Below are positions 26,028 through 33,135 of a stretch of 36,372 bases of DNA, in pieces (positions within the stretch are counted from its first letter, which is position 1; every line of letters starts with the position of its first letter). The stretch spans positions 1 to 36,372 of the forward strand of contig CAYPNT010000020.1 of NCBI GenBank assembly GCA_964412235.1. The letters are read 5' to 3'. The notes beneath the pieces were generated by a model. The model searched no databases and was not told where the DNA came from. It worked only from the letters and a program-made list of their open reading frames with translations. The position numbers were made by a program, and so were the translations under genes. This stretch comes from JAYZQT01 sp964412235 (GTDB taxonomy: Bacteria > Pseudomonadota > Alphaproteobacteria > MPNO01 > UBA830).

Positions 26028-27296
26028 TTAGGTTATTTCTTTAAAAATAATCGACGCGTTCGTACCGCCAAAACCAAATGAATTAGAAAGAGCGGCAGAA
26101 ATGTTCCGTTGTTTTGCTCTATTTGGTACGAGATCGATATCGCAGCCCTCTGATGGGTTTTCCAAATTTATCGTCGGAGGTACGACGTTACTTTCAATCG
26201 CCTTCAGGCAGAATATTGCCTCGACTGCTCCCGCCGCCCCAAGTAGGTGACCTATAGCTGATTTAGTGGACGACATGGATAGTTTAAAGGCATGGTCTCC
26301 AAACAAACGCTTAACTGCAGCAAGCTCAATTTCATCACCTACGGGCGTAGATGTACCGTGCGCATTTATATAATCTATATCTTCTATATTCATTTGAGCG
26401 TTCCGGAGAGCAGACTGCATCGATCGAAACCCACCATTTCCATCTTCTGGAGGTGACGTGATGTGGTATGCGTCTCCAGAGAGACCATACCCCGCTACTT
26501 CAGCATAAATTTTAGCGCCTCGGGCTTTGGCATGCTCATATTCTTCAAGCACAACAACACCTGCGCCTTCCCCCATTACAAAGCCATCACGGTCCTTATC
26601 CCACGGTCGGGAAGCACGTTTTGGTTCATCATTGAAGTTGGAAGATAAAGCCCGTGCTGCCGCAAATCCAGCAATCCCAAGTCGGCAAATAGCTGCCTCC
26701 GCCCCTCCAGCCACCATGACATCGGCATCACCAAAGCTTATTAGCCTAGATGCGTCGCCAATCGCATGTGCACCAGTGGAGCAAGCTGTAACGGGCGCGT
26801 GATTAGGTCCTCTGAATCCATGCTTTATTGAAACCTGACCAGATGCGAGATTTATGAGACTTGAAGGTATAAAGAACGGTGATATTCGCCTCGGCCCCCG
26901 CTCTTTGAGGAGTATCGCGGCATCCGCAATGGTTTCTAACCCACCTATACCTGAACCAATCATTACTCCGGTTCTCTCTGCAGCCTCATCATCTCGGACT
27001 TTCCACCCTGAGTTGGTTATCGCCTCGGTCGCCGCAGCTATAGCAAATTTTATGAAGTCATCCATTTGACGTTGATTTTTTGGGGACACATATTGGTTTG
27101 GGTCAAAAGCCCCGTTTGCATCCTCCCCAATTGGAACTTGGCATGCAATTTTGACCGACAGATCCTCTACCTCAAAGTTTTGGATACGTCCGGCACCAGA
27201 TTCAGACTTAAGTAGGCGCTTCCATATCTGTTCGACACCAACGCCCAAAGGGGTAACAGCACCAACACCAGTTACAACAACTCGTCTGGATTTCAT
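26028..27296 (-). CDS. fabF: 3-oxoacyl-[ACP] synthase II (KAS II)
   Basis: Elongating condensing enzyme of type II fatty acid synthesis, decarboxylating malonyl-ACP and extending acyl chains. The 422 residues carry the Cys-His-His triad: C172 in TACSTGAH, H313 in NAHGTSTPVGD and H350 in TKSAIGHLLGAAGAVEA. RRVVVTGVGAVTPLG at the N-terminus and NSFGFGGTNA at the C-terminus are typical. A Shine-Dalgarno-like AGGTGGATAGGAAG stretch precedes the ATG. It is 69 nt downstream of acpP and 6 nt upstream of mltG, within the fabD-fabG-acpP-fabF set. Confidence 0.97.
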   Translation of the reverse strand: MKSRRVVVTGVGAVTPLGVGVEQIWKRLLKSESGAGRIQNFEVEDLSVKIACQVPIGEDANGAFDPNQYVSPKNQRQMDDFIKFAIAAATEAITNSGWKVRDDEAAERTGVMIGSGIGGLETIADAAILLKERGPRRISPFFIPSSLINLASGQVSIKHGFRGPNHAPVTACSTGAHAIGDASRLISFGDADVMVAGGAEAAICRLGIAGFAAARALSSNFNDEPKRASRPWDKDRDGFVMGEGAGVVVLEEYEHAKARGAKIYAEVAGYGLSGDAYHITSPPEDGNGGFRSMQSALRNAQMNIEDIDYINAHGTSTPVGDEIELAAVKRLFGDHAFKLSMSSTKSAIGHLLGAAGAVEAIFCLKAIESNVVPPTINLENPSEGCDIDLVPNRAKQRNISAALSNSFGFGGTNASIIFKEIT

Positions 27297-27365
27297 AACT
27301 TCCTATCCACCTTCTAAAGTTGTATTGAACTTCTATTAAAGAAGCGATAAATCATCTTCATTTGT

Positions 27366-27602
27366 TCAGGCCTCGTTTTCTTCGATAAACGCGATCGCGT
27401 CCTTTACCGTCAATATTTTTTCGGCGGCGTCATCAGGAATTTCGCAGCCAAATTCCTCTTCAAATGCCATTACTAACTCAACTGTATCGAGGCTATCAGC
27501 TCCGAGGTCATCAATAAAACTAGCATTTTCAGTCACCTTACCATCATCTACGCCGAGATATTCAACTACGATTTTCTTCACACGGTCTGCGGTATTACTC
27601 AT
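27366..27602 (-). CDS. acpP: Acyl carrier protein
   Basis: Small acidic carrier that holds growing acyl chains on a 4'-phosphopantetheine arm. The 78-residue form beginning MSNTADRVKKIVVEYLGV is full length. The prosthetic-group serine is S37 in the DSLDTVELVM motif. The open frame continues upstream to 27734, but that extra sequence is Arg-rich and unlike any ACP, and an AGGGAA Shine-Dalgarno lies about 9 nt before ATG 27602, so this start is preferred. It lies between fabG and fabF as usual and has its own promoter candidate upstream, consistent with ACP being needed in large amounts. Confidence 0.97.
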   Translation of the reverse strand: MSNTADRVKKIVVEYLGVDDGKVTENASFIDDLGADSLDTVELVMAFEEEFGCEIPDDAAEKILTVKDAIAFIEENEA

Positions 27603-27689
27603 TAATATTTTCCCTGGGATATGCCGGCGTCCGAGTTCACGGCAGGCCGGTCTTTGGTTTCGATTGTCTGCGAACACGACTCCGACATA

Positions 27690-27718
27690 ATTATACCGTC
27701 TCCGTGAAACACTACTAA
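27690..27718 (-). promoter_or_regulatory. Candidate promoter for acpP
   Basis: On the minus strand, a consensus -10 TATAAT (27690-27695) is preceded after 17 nt by TTAGTA (27713-27718), a weak -35. It lies in the 137-nt fabG-acpP gap and would give a leader of roughly 80 nt. A separate acpP promoter is known in other bacteria; here it is only a pattern match. Confidence 0.4.
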
Positions 27719-27739
27719 AATGTCTTCTCTCCAAGCCAT

Positions 27740-28477
27740 CTATATCATGGCCATTCCACCATTCACATGCAAGGTTTGACCAGTAATATAAGCGGCTTCC
27801 TCAGAAGCCAAAAATACGGCGCAAGCAGCAACATCTTCGGGTCTTCCTAGCCGGCCTATTGGTATAGAATCAAGCATCTTTTTTTTCTGATCATCGTTCA
27901 ATGATTTGGTCATTGCGGTATCGATAAACCCTGGCGCGATACAATTTACCGTTATGCCCCTTCCTGCTACCTCCGCTGCCAATGATTTAGACATACCCAC
28001 AATCCCAGCTTTAGAGGCCGCATAATTAGCTTGGCCAGCATTTCCAGTGGCGCCAACTATTGAGGTAATATTGATAATACGGCCCCACCGTGATTTCATC
28101 ATCCCGCGCAGAGTTGATCGAGAAAGTCGGAATGTCGTAGTAAGGTTTATATCGACTACGCTCTGCCAGTCTTCGTCTTTAATCCTTACCCCTAGGTTGT
28201 CTCGGGTAACGCCAGCATTATTTACCAATATATCAATACCTCCTAACGATTCGTTAGCTTTTTCAAGCACTGTTTCTACGGTATCCATTCGACTGAAATC
28301 CCCCACAATGACCTCAGTATTATCGCCTAATTCCGATTTTATAATTTCAAGTTCTTGTACGTTACGTCCTGCCACGGCCACCAACACTCCTTGCGCGTGC
28401 AGAGCCCGGGAGATAGCACCTCCAATACCGCCAGATGCTCCCGTAACGAGTGCTCTTTTATTTATGAGTTTAAACAT
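27740..28477 (-). CDS. fabG: 3-oxoacyl-[ACP] reductase
   Basis: NADPH-dependent short-chain dehydrogenase performing the first reduction of each fatty-acid elongation cycle. The 245 residues show TGASGGIGGAI (12-22) for cofactor binding, NNAG (86-89), and the catalytic Ser-Tyr-Lys at S139, Y152 and K156 (INITSIVG and NYAASKAG). The C-terminal YITGQTLHVNGGMAMI is characteristic of FabG among the many SDRs. It starts 15 nt after fabD, and acpP follows after 137 nt, so the fab context makes the function firm. Confidence 0.96.
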   Translation of the reverse strand: MFKLINKRALVTGASGGIGGAISRALHAQGVLVAVAGRNVQELEIIKSELGDNTEVIVGDFSRMDTVETVLEKANESLGGIDILVNNAGVTRDNLGVRIKDEDWQSVVDINLTTTFRLSRSTLRGMMKSRWGRIINITSIVGATGNAGQANYAASKAGIVGMSKSLAAEVAGRGITVNCIAPGFIDTAMTKSLNDDQKKKMLDSIPIGRLGRPEDVAACAVFLASEEAAYITGQTLHVNGGMAMI

Positions 28478-28492
28478 GGCTTATTTTCAACC

Positions 28493-29431
28493 TTACATGG
28501 TCTTCAGAAAAGTTTCGACATCGTCCGGATTCTCTACATTCATAGTCGTTATGTCCCTATCTATGCGCTTTGTAAGCCCAGAAAGTACCTTCCCTGGCCC
28601 AATCTCTACTATCGTATCAACACCAGAATCACGCATAGTAATAATGCTTTCTCGCCAACGGACCATGCACGTCACCTGTTCAATCAATAATCGCTGGATG
28701 GTGTCCGGATCCTCTACAGTTTTTGCGGTCACGTTTGCAACAACCGGGACAAGTGGCCTTAAAAGCTTTACTGTCGCAAGCTTATTTTCCATCACCACCG
28801 CCGCTGGTTGCATTAGCTTACAGTGAAACGGAGCACTTACCGGTAGTTTTATACATTTCCTAATACCACGTTCCCGTGCTATCTCTATGGCCCTATCTAT
28901 CGCACCCATTTCTCCAGACAGAACTATCTGCCCTGGAGCATTATCATTTGCCGGAGTACAAACCTTCCCTAGAGCAGCATCATTCGCTATTTCGTGCGCC
29001 TGGTCTAAGCTCGCACCTAGCAAAGCAGCCATACCGCCTTCGCCAACGGGTACAGCTGTCTGCATTGCATCGCCGCGAAAACGTAACAGCCGCGCCGTAT
29101 CTTCCAGGGTAAACACCTCCGACGCAGCAAGAGAAGAATATTCTCCGAGTGAATGACCCGCAACGAAATCACAACACTGCGATATACTGCGATCGCCTTC
29201 TTTGTGAAGCACACGAAGAACTGCGAGACTAACAGCCATTATGGCGGGCTGGGCATTTTGCGTCAGCATTAATTGTTCCGCTGGGCCCTCAGCTATTAGT
29301 TTTGTCAGGTTTTGTCCTAGAGCATCGTCCACCTCCTCTAGAGTCTCCCTCGCGATGGAAAATGCTGCAAGCAACTTTGATCCCATACCTACCGTCTGGG
29401 ACCCCTGCCCAGGAAAGACAAATGCTTTCAC
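28493..29431 (-). CDS. fabD: Malonyl-CoA--ACP transacylase
   Basis: Transfers malonyl from CoA to ACP, supplying the extender unit for fatty acid synthesis. I choose GTG 29431, giving the canonical MKAFVFPGQGSQTVGMG start and 312 residues, with AGGA about 8 nt upstream; a GTG at 29458 would add nine residues without a Shine-Dalgarno. The catalytic serine is S94 in GHSLGEYSS, and the histidine is H203 in APFHCKLM. It heads the minus-strand fatty-acid and envelope run and is divergent from rpsF, with a good promoter just upstream. Confidence 0.96.
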   Translation of the reverse strand: MKAFVFPGQGSQTVGMGSKLLAAFSIARETLEEVDDALGQNLTKLIAEGPAEQLMLTQNAQPAIMAVSLAVLRVLHKEGDRSISQCCDFVAGHSLGEYSSLAASEVFTLEDTARLLRFRGDAMQTAVPVGEGGMAALLGASLDQAHEIANDAALGKVCTPANDNAPGQIVLSGEMGAIDRAIEIARERGIRKCIKLPVSAPFHCKLMQPAAVVMENKLATVKLLRPLVPVVANVTAKTVEDPDTIQRLLIEQVTCMVRWRESIITMRDSGVDTIVEIGPGKVLSGLTKRIDRDITTMNVENPDDVETFLKTM

Positions 29432-29478
29432 GTTTTTCCTCGCTTTTTCATTTTCCACCCAGACGCATTGCTTTTGCA

Positions 29479-29506
29479 GTCATAGTATCTGATTAATAGC
29501 TGTCAA
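29479..29506 (-). promoter_or_regulatory. Probable sigma70 promoter for the fabD operon
   Basis: On the minus strand, a perfect -35 TTGACA (29501-29506), a 16-nt spacer and a -10 TATGAC (29479-29484). Transcription would begin near 29472, about 40 nt before the preferred fabD start. This is the best -35 match with a correctly placed -10 in the window. Confidence 0.55.
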
Positions 29507-29516
29507 GTTATTCAAC

Positions 29517-29543
29517 CGAATCAGAGCACCTTTGCTTGATTCG
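29517..29543. repeat. Dyad between the fabD and rpsF promoters
   Basis: CGAATCA (29517-29523) and TGATTCG (29537-29543) are perfect 7-bp inverted arms with a 13-nt spacer. Each arm contains a GANTC site, and the right arm overlaps the -35 of the rpsF promoter candidate. The left arm lies 11 bp upstream of the fabD -35. Placement suits an operator acting on one or both operons. Confidence 0.5.
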
Positions 29544-29563
29544 AGATGGCAATTGTGTATATT
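29536..29563 (+). promoter_or_regulatory. Probable sigma70 promoter for rpsF-rpsR-DUF2232-rplI
   Basis: TTGATT (29536-29541), a 16-nt spacer and TATATT (29558-29563). Transcription would start near 29570, leaving a leader of about 110 nt before the rpsF GTG. That leader contains a short hairpin GCGCC-TTAC-GGTGT (about 29567-29580, one or two G-U pairs), which may matter for autoregulation. Confidence 0.5.
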
Positions 29564-29680
29564 CCGGCGCCTTACGGTGTAGCGACCAATACATAAGCAG
29601 ACTTGGCCATATCGCGGTGGTTCATTAATAAAGTTAATATATCTTTGGGTAGAGTTAGAATGCAAAGCAGGAGCCGTTAA

Positions 29681-30139
29681 GTGCCATTATACGAAAGTGT
29701 ATACATTACACGCCCAGATATTTCTGCAACTCAGGTAGAGAGCCTTACTGCAGATCTAACAAAAATTGTAGAAGAAAATGGGGGTAAGGTTACCAAAGAC
29801 GAGTATTGGGGGTTAAAATCATTAGCCTATAAAATAAACAAAAACCGCAAAGGGCACTACTCCCTGTTGAATATTGATGCACCTGCCGGCGCGATCAGTG
29901 AAATGGAACGAAATATGAGGATTAACGAGGATGTTCTCCGATATTTGAGCATCAAGGTCGACGAGCATGAAGAAGGCCCCTCGGTCATGATGCAGAATAA
30001 AGCTAGCCGAGATGAGCGGGATCGTGGACGGGATTTAGGTGAGGAGGAAAGTTACGCAGCAGCGCGAGGTCAAGAGGCGACGGGAAAAAGTGAGGAGCCA
30101 ACAGTGGCAAACGCAGAAAACGAGGGAACCAAAGAATGA
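29681..30139 (+). CDS. rpsF: 30S ribosomal protein S6
   Basis: Small-subunit platform protein that binds as a heterodimer with S18. The 152 residues begin MPLYESVYITRPDISATQVESL; the conserved EYWGLKSLAYKINKNRKGHYSLLNID spans about 41-66 and MERNMRINEDVLRYLSIKVDEHEEGP about 75-100. Residues after about 105 form a charged, low-complexity Glu/Arg/Ala-rich tail, longer than the E. coli core; such tails are common in alphaproteobacteria. The start is GTG 29681, fixed by AGGAG (29668-29672) 8 nt upstream. Its stop overlaps the rpsR ATG (ATGA), so production of the two partners is coupled. Confidence 0.97.
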   Translation: MPLYESVYITRPDISATQVESLTADLTKIVEENGGKVTKDEYWGLKSLAYKINKNRKGHYSLLNIDAPAGAISEMERNMRINEDVLRYLSIKVDEHEEGPSVMMQNKASRDERDRGRDLGEEESYAAARGQEATGKSEEPTVANAENEGTKE

Positions 30140-30363
30140 GCCGTCGACCATTTTTCAGACGTCCAAAAGGCTGTCCGCTATCAGGCGAAAACGCCCCCAA
30201 GATCGATTATAAGAATGTTAAGCTTCTACAGCGCTTTACCTCTGAACGCGGTAAGATAGTGCCAAGCCGCATTACAGCTGTATCCGCAAAAAAACAGCGC
30301 GAATTAGCGAAGGCAATAAAGCGCTCGCGCAACTTGGCGCTCATGCCCTTTATTATTAACTGA
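30136..30363 (+). CDS. rpsR: 30S ribosomal protein S18
   Basis: Small-subunit protein that pairs with S6. The 75 residues contain PFFRRPKGCPLSG, IDYKNVKLLQRFTSERGKIVPSRITAVSAKKQRELAKAIKRSRNLALMPF, which is the full S18 signature. The ATG overlaps the rpsF stop by 4 nt. The DUF2232 gene follows after 28 nt. Confidence 0.98.
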   Translation: MSRRPFFRRPKGCPLSGENAPKIDYKNVKLLQRFTSERGKIVPSRITAVSAKKQRELAKAIKRSRNLALMPFIIN

Positions 30364-30391
30364 CCGAGCCGGGACGCCGGCGGAAAAGGTG

Positions 30392-31366
30392 ATGCGTCAC
30401 CAGTTACTATTTCCTCTTGGCGCCGGCATTGGTTCTGCGCTTTTTTTTCTATCTCCCACCATAATTTCGGTTGCGGGTGTTATACTCGTGTATTTTGCGC
30501 CGTTACCGATTGCAATAACAGGGTTTGCCCTAGGCTATACTGCAGCCTCGATTGCTGCAGCCGTTTCGGCGCTTTCCGTAGGGTTTGTATTGATTGCGGT
30601 TGGAGGACTTCCCGGGCTTTTTACGGTGATTTTAATCACAATGTACATGCCCATCCTTCTTATAATCTATTTGGGACTTAAACAATACACGGCCTCGGAC
30701 GGCACGCATTATTGGTATCCAACCGGCGACATACTTAATTGGCTAACTATTTTTGGTTTAATAGTCTTTTTGGTAGTGGCAACCATCCTCGGGGCATCCG
30801 AATTGGGTTTTAAGGGGACGACTGAAGCTGTTTTAGCGTCGGGGATAGACCTTTTGTCGGCAAACCAAAATAACCTTAAACAACCGATCACCGCTCAGTT
30901 AAACGCCCTGATCCCCATGGTGGCACAAACCTTGCCGTCCACGGTCATAAATACATGGATGATATTTCTGCCAGTATTAAATTGTGTTCTTGCCCAGAAG
31001 ATAGTTTTAGCGAAGGGCAAAAACCTGCGAGCAACTCCGCGGTATAGTAATATTCAATTACCAATTTGGTTACTGCCCGTAGGAGGCTTCGCCGTATTAT
31101 TAGCGTTTTTCAGCGGAGAAATTGCGTTTTGGGGGTTAAATATGTTTTTAATCGTGAGTGTCCCTTTTTTCTTTATCGGGCTCTCAGTTGTACATAGCAT
31201 CTCTGCCGCTTGGCCGGGTCGCCGGTTAATATTAAGCGGGACATATATGTTCCTAGTACTGATGCATTGGCCAGCATTGATACTAGTGACACTGGGTGTG
31301 GCGGAGTTTTGGTTGCGACTTCGCAGTAAAAAGAATACACAGTCGACAAATAAAGGGAATGAATGA
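30392..31366 (+). CDS. DUF2232 integral membrane protein
   Basis: Polytopic membrane protein of unknown function, about 324 residues and about eight hydrophobic segments. The first ones (about 8-100) are nearly continuous. A short soluble loop follows (YTASDGTHYWYPTGDILNW, about 107-125), then the remaining helices, a conserved-looking INTWMIFLPVLNCVLAQKIVLAKGKN stretch, and a charged C-terminus. I recognise it as the DUF2232 protein that typically lies between rpsR and rplI in alphaproteobacteria. GGAAAAGG lies directly upstream; ATG 30392 is preferred over the adjoining GTG 30389. Its stop overlaps the rplI ATG. No catalytic motif is evident; a transport-like role is only a guess. Confidence 0.75.
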   Translation: MRHQLLFPLGAGIGSALFFLSPTIISVAGVILVYFAPLPIAITGFALGYTAASIAAAVSALSVGFVLIAVGGLPGLFTVILITMYMPILLIIYLGLKQYTASDGTHYWYPTGDILNWLTIFGLIVFLVVATILGASELGFKGTTEAVLASGIDLLSANQNNLKQPITAQLNALIPMVAQTLPSTVINTWMIFLPVLNCVLAQKIVLAKGKNLRATPRYSNIQLPIWLLPVGGFAVLLAFFSGEIAFWGLNMFLIVSVPFFFIGLSVVHSISAAWPGRRLILSGTYMFLVLMHWPALILVTLGVAEFWLRLRSKKNTQSTNKGNE

Positions 31367-32025
31367 TGGACGTCATACTTTTGGAACGGATCGAAAAACT
31401 TGGGCAGATGGGAGACGTGGTAACGGTAAAACCGGGATATGCACGCAATTATCTTTTACCCCAAAAAAAAGCACTGAGGGCCACCGAATCTAATCGGTCC
31501 GCGTTTGACGCCCAGCGAGCCCAACTTGAAGCTAGCAACCTGCAAGACCGTGAAGAAGCACTGCGGGTTGCAAAAGATATGGATAGTCTCAATGTCGTTA
31601 TTGTGAGACAGGCTAGCGACAGTGATCAACTCTATGGCTCGGTCACCACCCGAAACATTGCGGACGCTATTACCGCAACTGGAATTACCGCTGATCGTAG
31701 CCAGATAATAATGAAAAGGCCGATTAAAACTGTAGGAATGCATGGAATACGTGTGAATTTGCACCCCGAAGTTTCTGTCGAAATAATCGCAAATGTAGCA
31801 CGTTCAGAAGAAGAAGCAGAAATGCAAGCGAGAGGTGAACGGGTTAATCAAGACGGCGAAATCGTGGGGTTGGATGCCCGCCCGGTTGAGATTACGACTG
31901 TCTTTGAAGATGGAGCAGAACCAGAAGCAGAGGAACTTACAGTAAACAATGAAGAGGCTGACGAAAACATCGTAAATTCAGACGAAGAAACCGCAACTAG
32001 CGACGAAAAGCTACAGACCGAGTAG
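31363..32025 (+). CDS. rplI: 50S ribosomal protein L9
   Basis: Large-subunit protein at the base of the L1 stalk. The N-terminal domain MDVILLERIEKLGQMGDVVTVKPGYARNYLLPQKKALRAT is unmistakable (residues 2-41). A connecting helix follows, then the C-terminal domain (about 80-150). At 220 residues it is much longer than E. coli L9 (149). The excess, after about residue 150, is an acidic Glu/Asp/Asn-rich tail (EPEAEELTVNNEEADENI and on). Two ATGs in a row (31363 and 31366) make the exact start uncertain by one residue. It overlaps the DUF2232 stop. Confidence 0.96.
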   Translation: MMDVILLERIEKLGQMGDVVTVKPGYARNYLLPQKKALRATESNRSAFDAQRAQLEASNLQDREEALRVAKDMDSLNVVIVRQASDSDQLYGSVTTRNIADAITATGITADRSQIIMKRPIKTVGMHGIRVNLHPEVSVEIIANVARSEEEAEMQARGERVNQDGEIVGLDARPVEITTVFEDGAEPEAEELTVNNEEADENIVNSDEETATSDEKLQTE

Positions 32026-32154
32026 AGTTAAAAAAAACCTCGCAAAAAGCTACACCTGTAGAAACAAAGACCGCGCTTCAAAACGCTTGCCTACTAATAA
32101 AATTTTGATATTTGGGTGTACTATTGCAAAATGTTGTAGTTTTAGATTCGTGGA

Positions 32155-32934
32155 ATGGCAATTTTTATGACTTCTAAAAAGATAGCGTTTATCGCCGCCT
32201 CGTCAGAACCAGCGCGCAGGGCGTATACAAAACTAATAAAAAAACATGAACATGTTAGTCCAGAAGAAGCTGATATAATAGTCGCTCTTGGTGGTGATGG
32301 TCATATGTTGGAAACACTTCACATGTGGCTCAATCGTGATACACCTATCTATGGTATGAACCGCGGTACTGTTGGGTTTCTCATGAATGAATATCGAGAA
32401 ACTGCGTTAGTTAACAGGATTGAAACGGCTAAAAGTGTCCAATTGAGGCCTTTGGAAATGGTAGTAACCGACGTCAACGGCAAGACGTCTGCTTCTGTAG
32501 CCATTAATGACATTTCTTTACTGCGTCAAAAACGGCAAGCGGCGAAATTAAGGATCAGCATAGACCGCAAAGTTCGTATGCCAGAATTAATATGTGATGG
32601 TGTCCTAGTAGCGACACCCGCGGGGAGCACTGCGTATAACTTGTCCGCTCATGGTCCGATCATTCCGCTGGACGCAAACCTCTTGGCGCTGACGCCGATA
32701 AGCGCGTTTCGGCCCCGTCGGTGGCGTGGTGCTTTGCTCCCAGATCATGTTTTAATTACACTTGACGTTTTAGAGCCTCGAAAACGACCGGTAAGTGCCG
32801 TCGGTGATTATACTGAGGTGCGGGATGTGAAACGGGTCAAAATCCGCGCTTCTAAAGAAAAATCGATTACCCTCTTGTTTGACCCGGAACATAACTTGGA
32901 AGACAGGATACTAAACGAACAATTTACCCCTTAA
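32155..32934 (+). CDS. nadK: NAD kinase
   Basis: ATP-dependent phosphorylation of NAD to NADP. The 259 residues contain GGDG (46-49) in IIVALGGDGHMLETLH, the NRGTVGFLMNEY segment (about 68-80), and the ATPAGSTAYNLSAHGPIIP signature (about 158-176) for NAD binding. ATG 32155 is the longest start. ATG 32167, giving MTSKKIAFIAAS, looks more like the family N-terminus; neither has a strong Shine-Dalgarno. It is separated from rplI by 129 nt that hold no clear terminator, and it is followed 15 nt later by the interrupted dehydrogenase frame. Confidence 0.94.
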   Translation: MAIFMTSKKIAFIAASSEPARRAYTKLIKKHEHVSPEEADIIVALGGDGHMLETLHMWLNRDTPIYGMNRGTVGFLMNEYRETALVNRIETAKSVQLRPLEMVVTDVNGKTSASVAINDISLLRQKRQAAKLRISIDRKVRMPELICDGVLVATPAGSTAYNLSAHGPIIPLDANLLALTPISAFRPRRWRGALLPDHVLITLDVLEPRKRPVSAVGDYTEVRDVKRVKIRASKEKSITLLFDPEHNLEDRILNEQFTP

Positions 32935-32949
32935 CCGGAGGCTATTCCT

Positions 32950-33102
32950 ATGCCAAAGATAGTGGCCGAGGACGACGTCATTATCCGAGCATCTCAAGTC
33001 ATTCTCGACCCCAAAACGGATCCTGAGAGATTTTCTGCAATTGCCGAATACTATGGTGTCGATGTTCCGGATTTTAATGGATGGGTTGAAAGTATTCGCT
33101 AA
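32950..33102 (+). pseudogene. N-terminal fragment of a D-2-hydroxyacid dehydrogenase, ended by in-frame TAA
   Basis: A 50-codon frame starting MPKIVAEDDVIIRASQVILDP and ending WVESIR-stop, with a strong GGAGG Shine-Dalgarno (32937-32941) 8 nt before its ATG. It is in exactly the same reading frame as the dehydrogenase that begins at 33136; the two are separated only by the TAA at 33100-33102 and eleven further sense codons. The downstream gene lacks the usual first strand and helix of the substrate domain, and this fragment has the expected length and alternating strand-helix character. I infer one original gene of about 357 codons with a nonsense change or sequence error. An independent small protein is the alternative. 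Confidence 0.6.
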
Positions 33103-33135
33103 TCTGCCAACAACCTTTTTCCGGCAACTTTTAAA

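Noticed and set aside
27603..27734. 44-residue N-terminal extension of the acyl carrier protein frame
   Set aside because: The extension is Arg-rich and unlike ACP, while ATG 27602 has a Shine-Dalgarno and gives the standard 78-residue protein.
28047..28826. Long open frame opposite fabG/fabD (259 codons)
   Set aside because: It lies antisense to two well-supported genes, has Ser/Thr-rich sequence typical of an antisense shadow and no recognisable domain.
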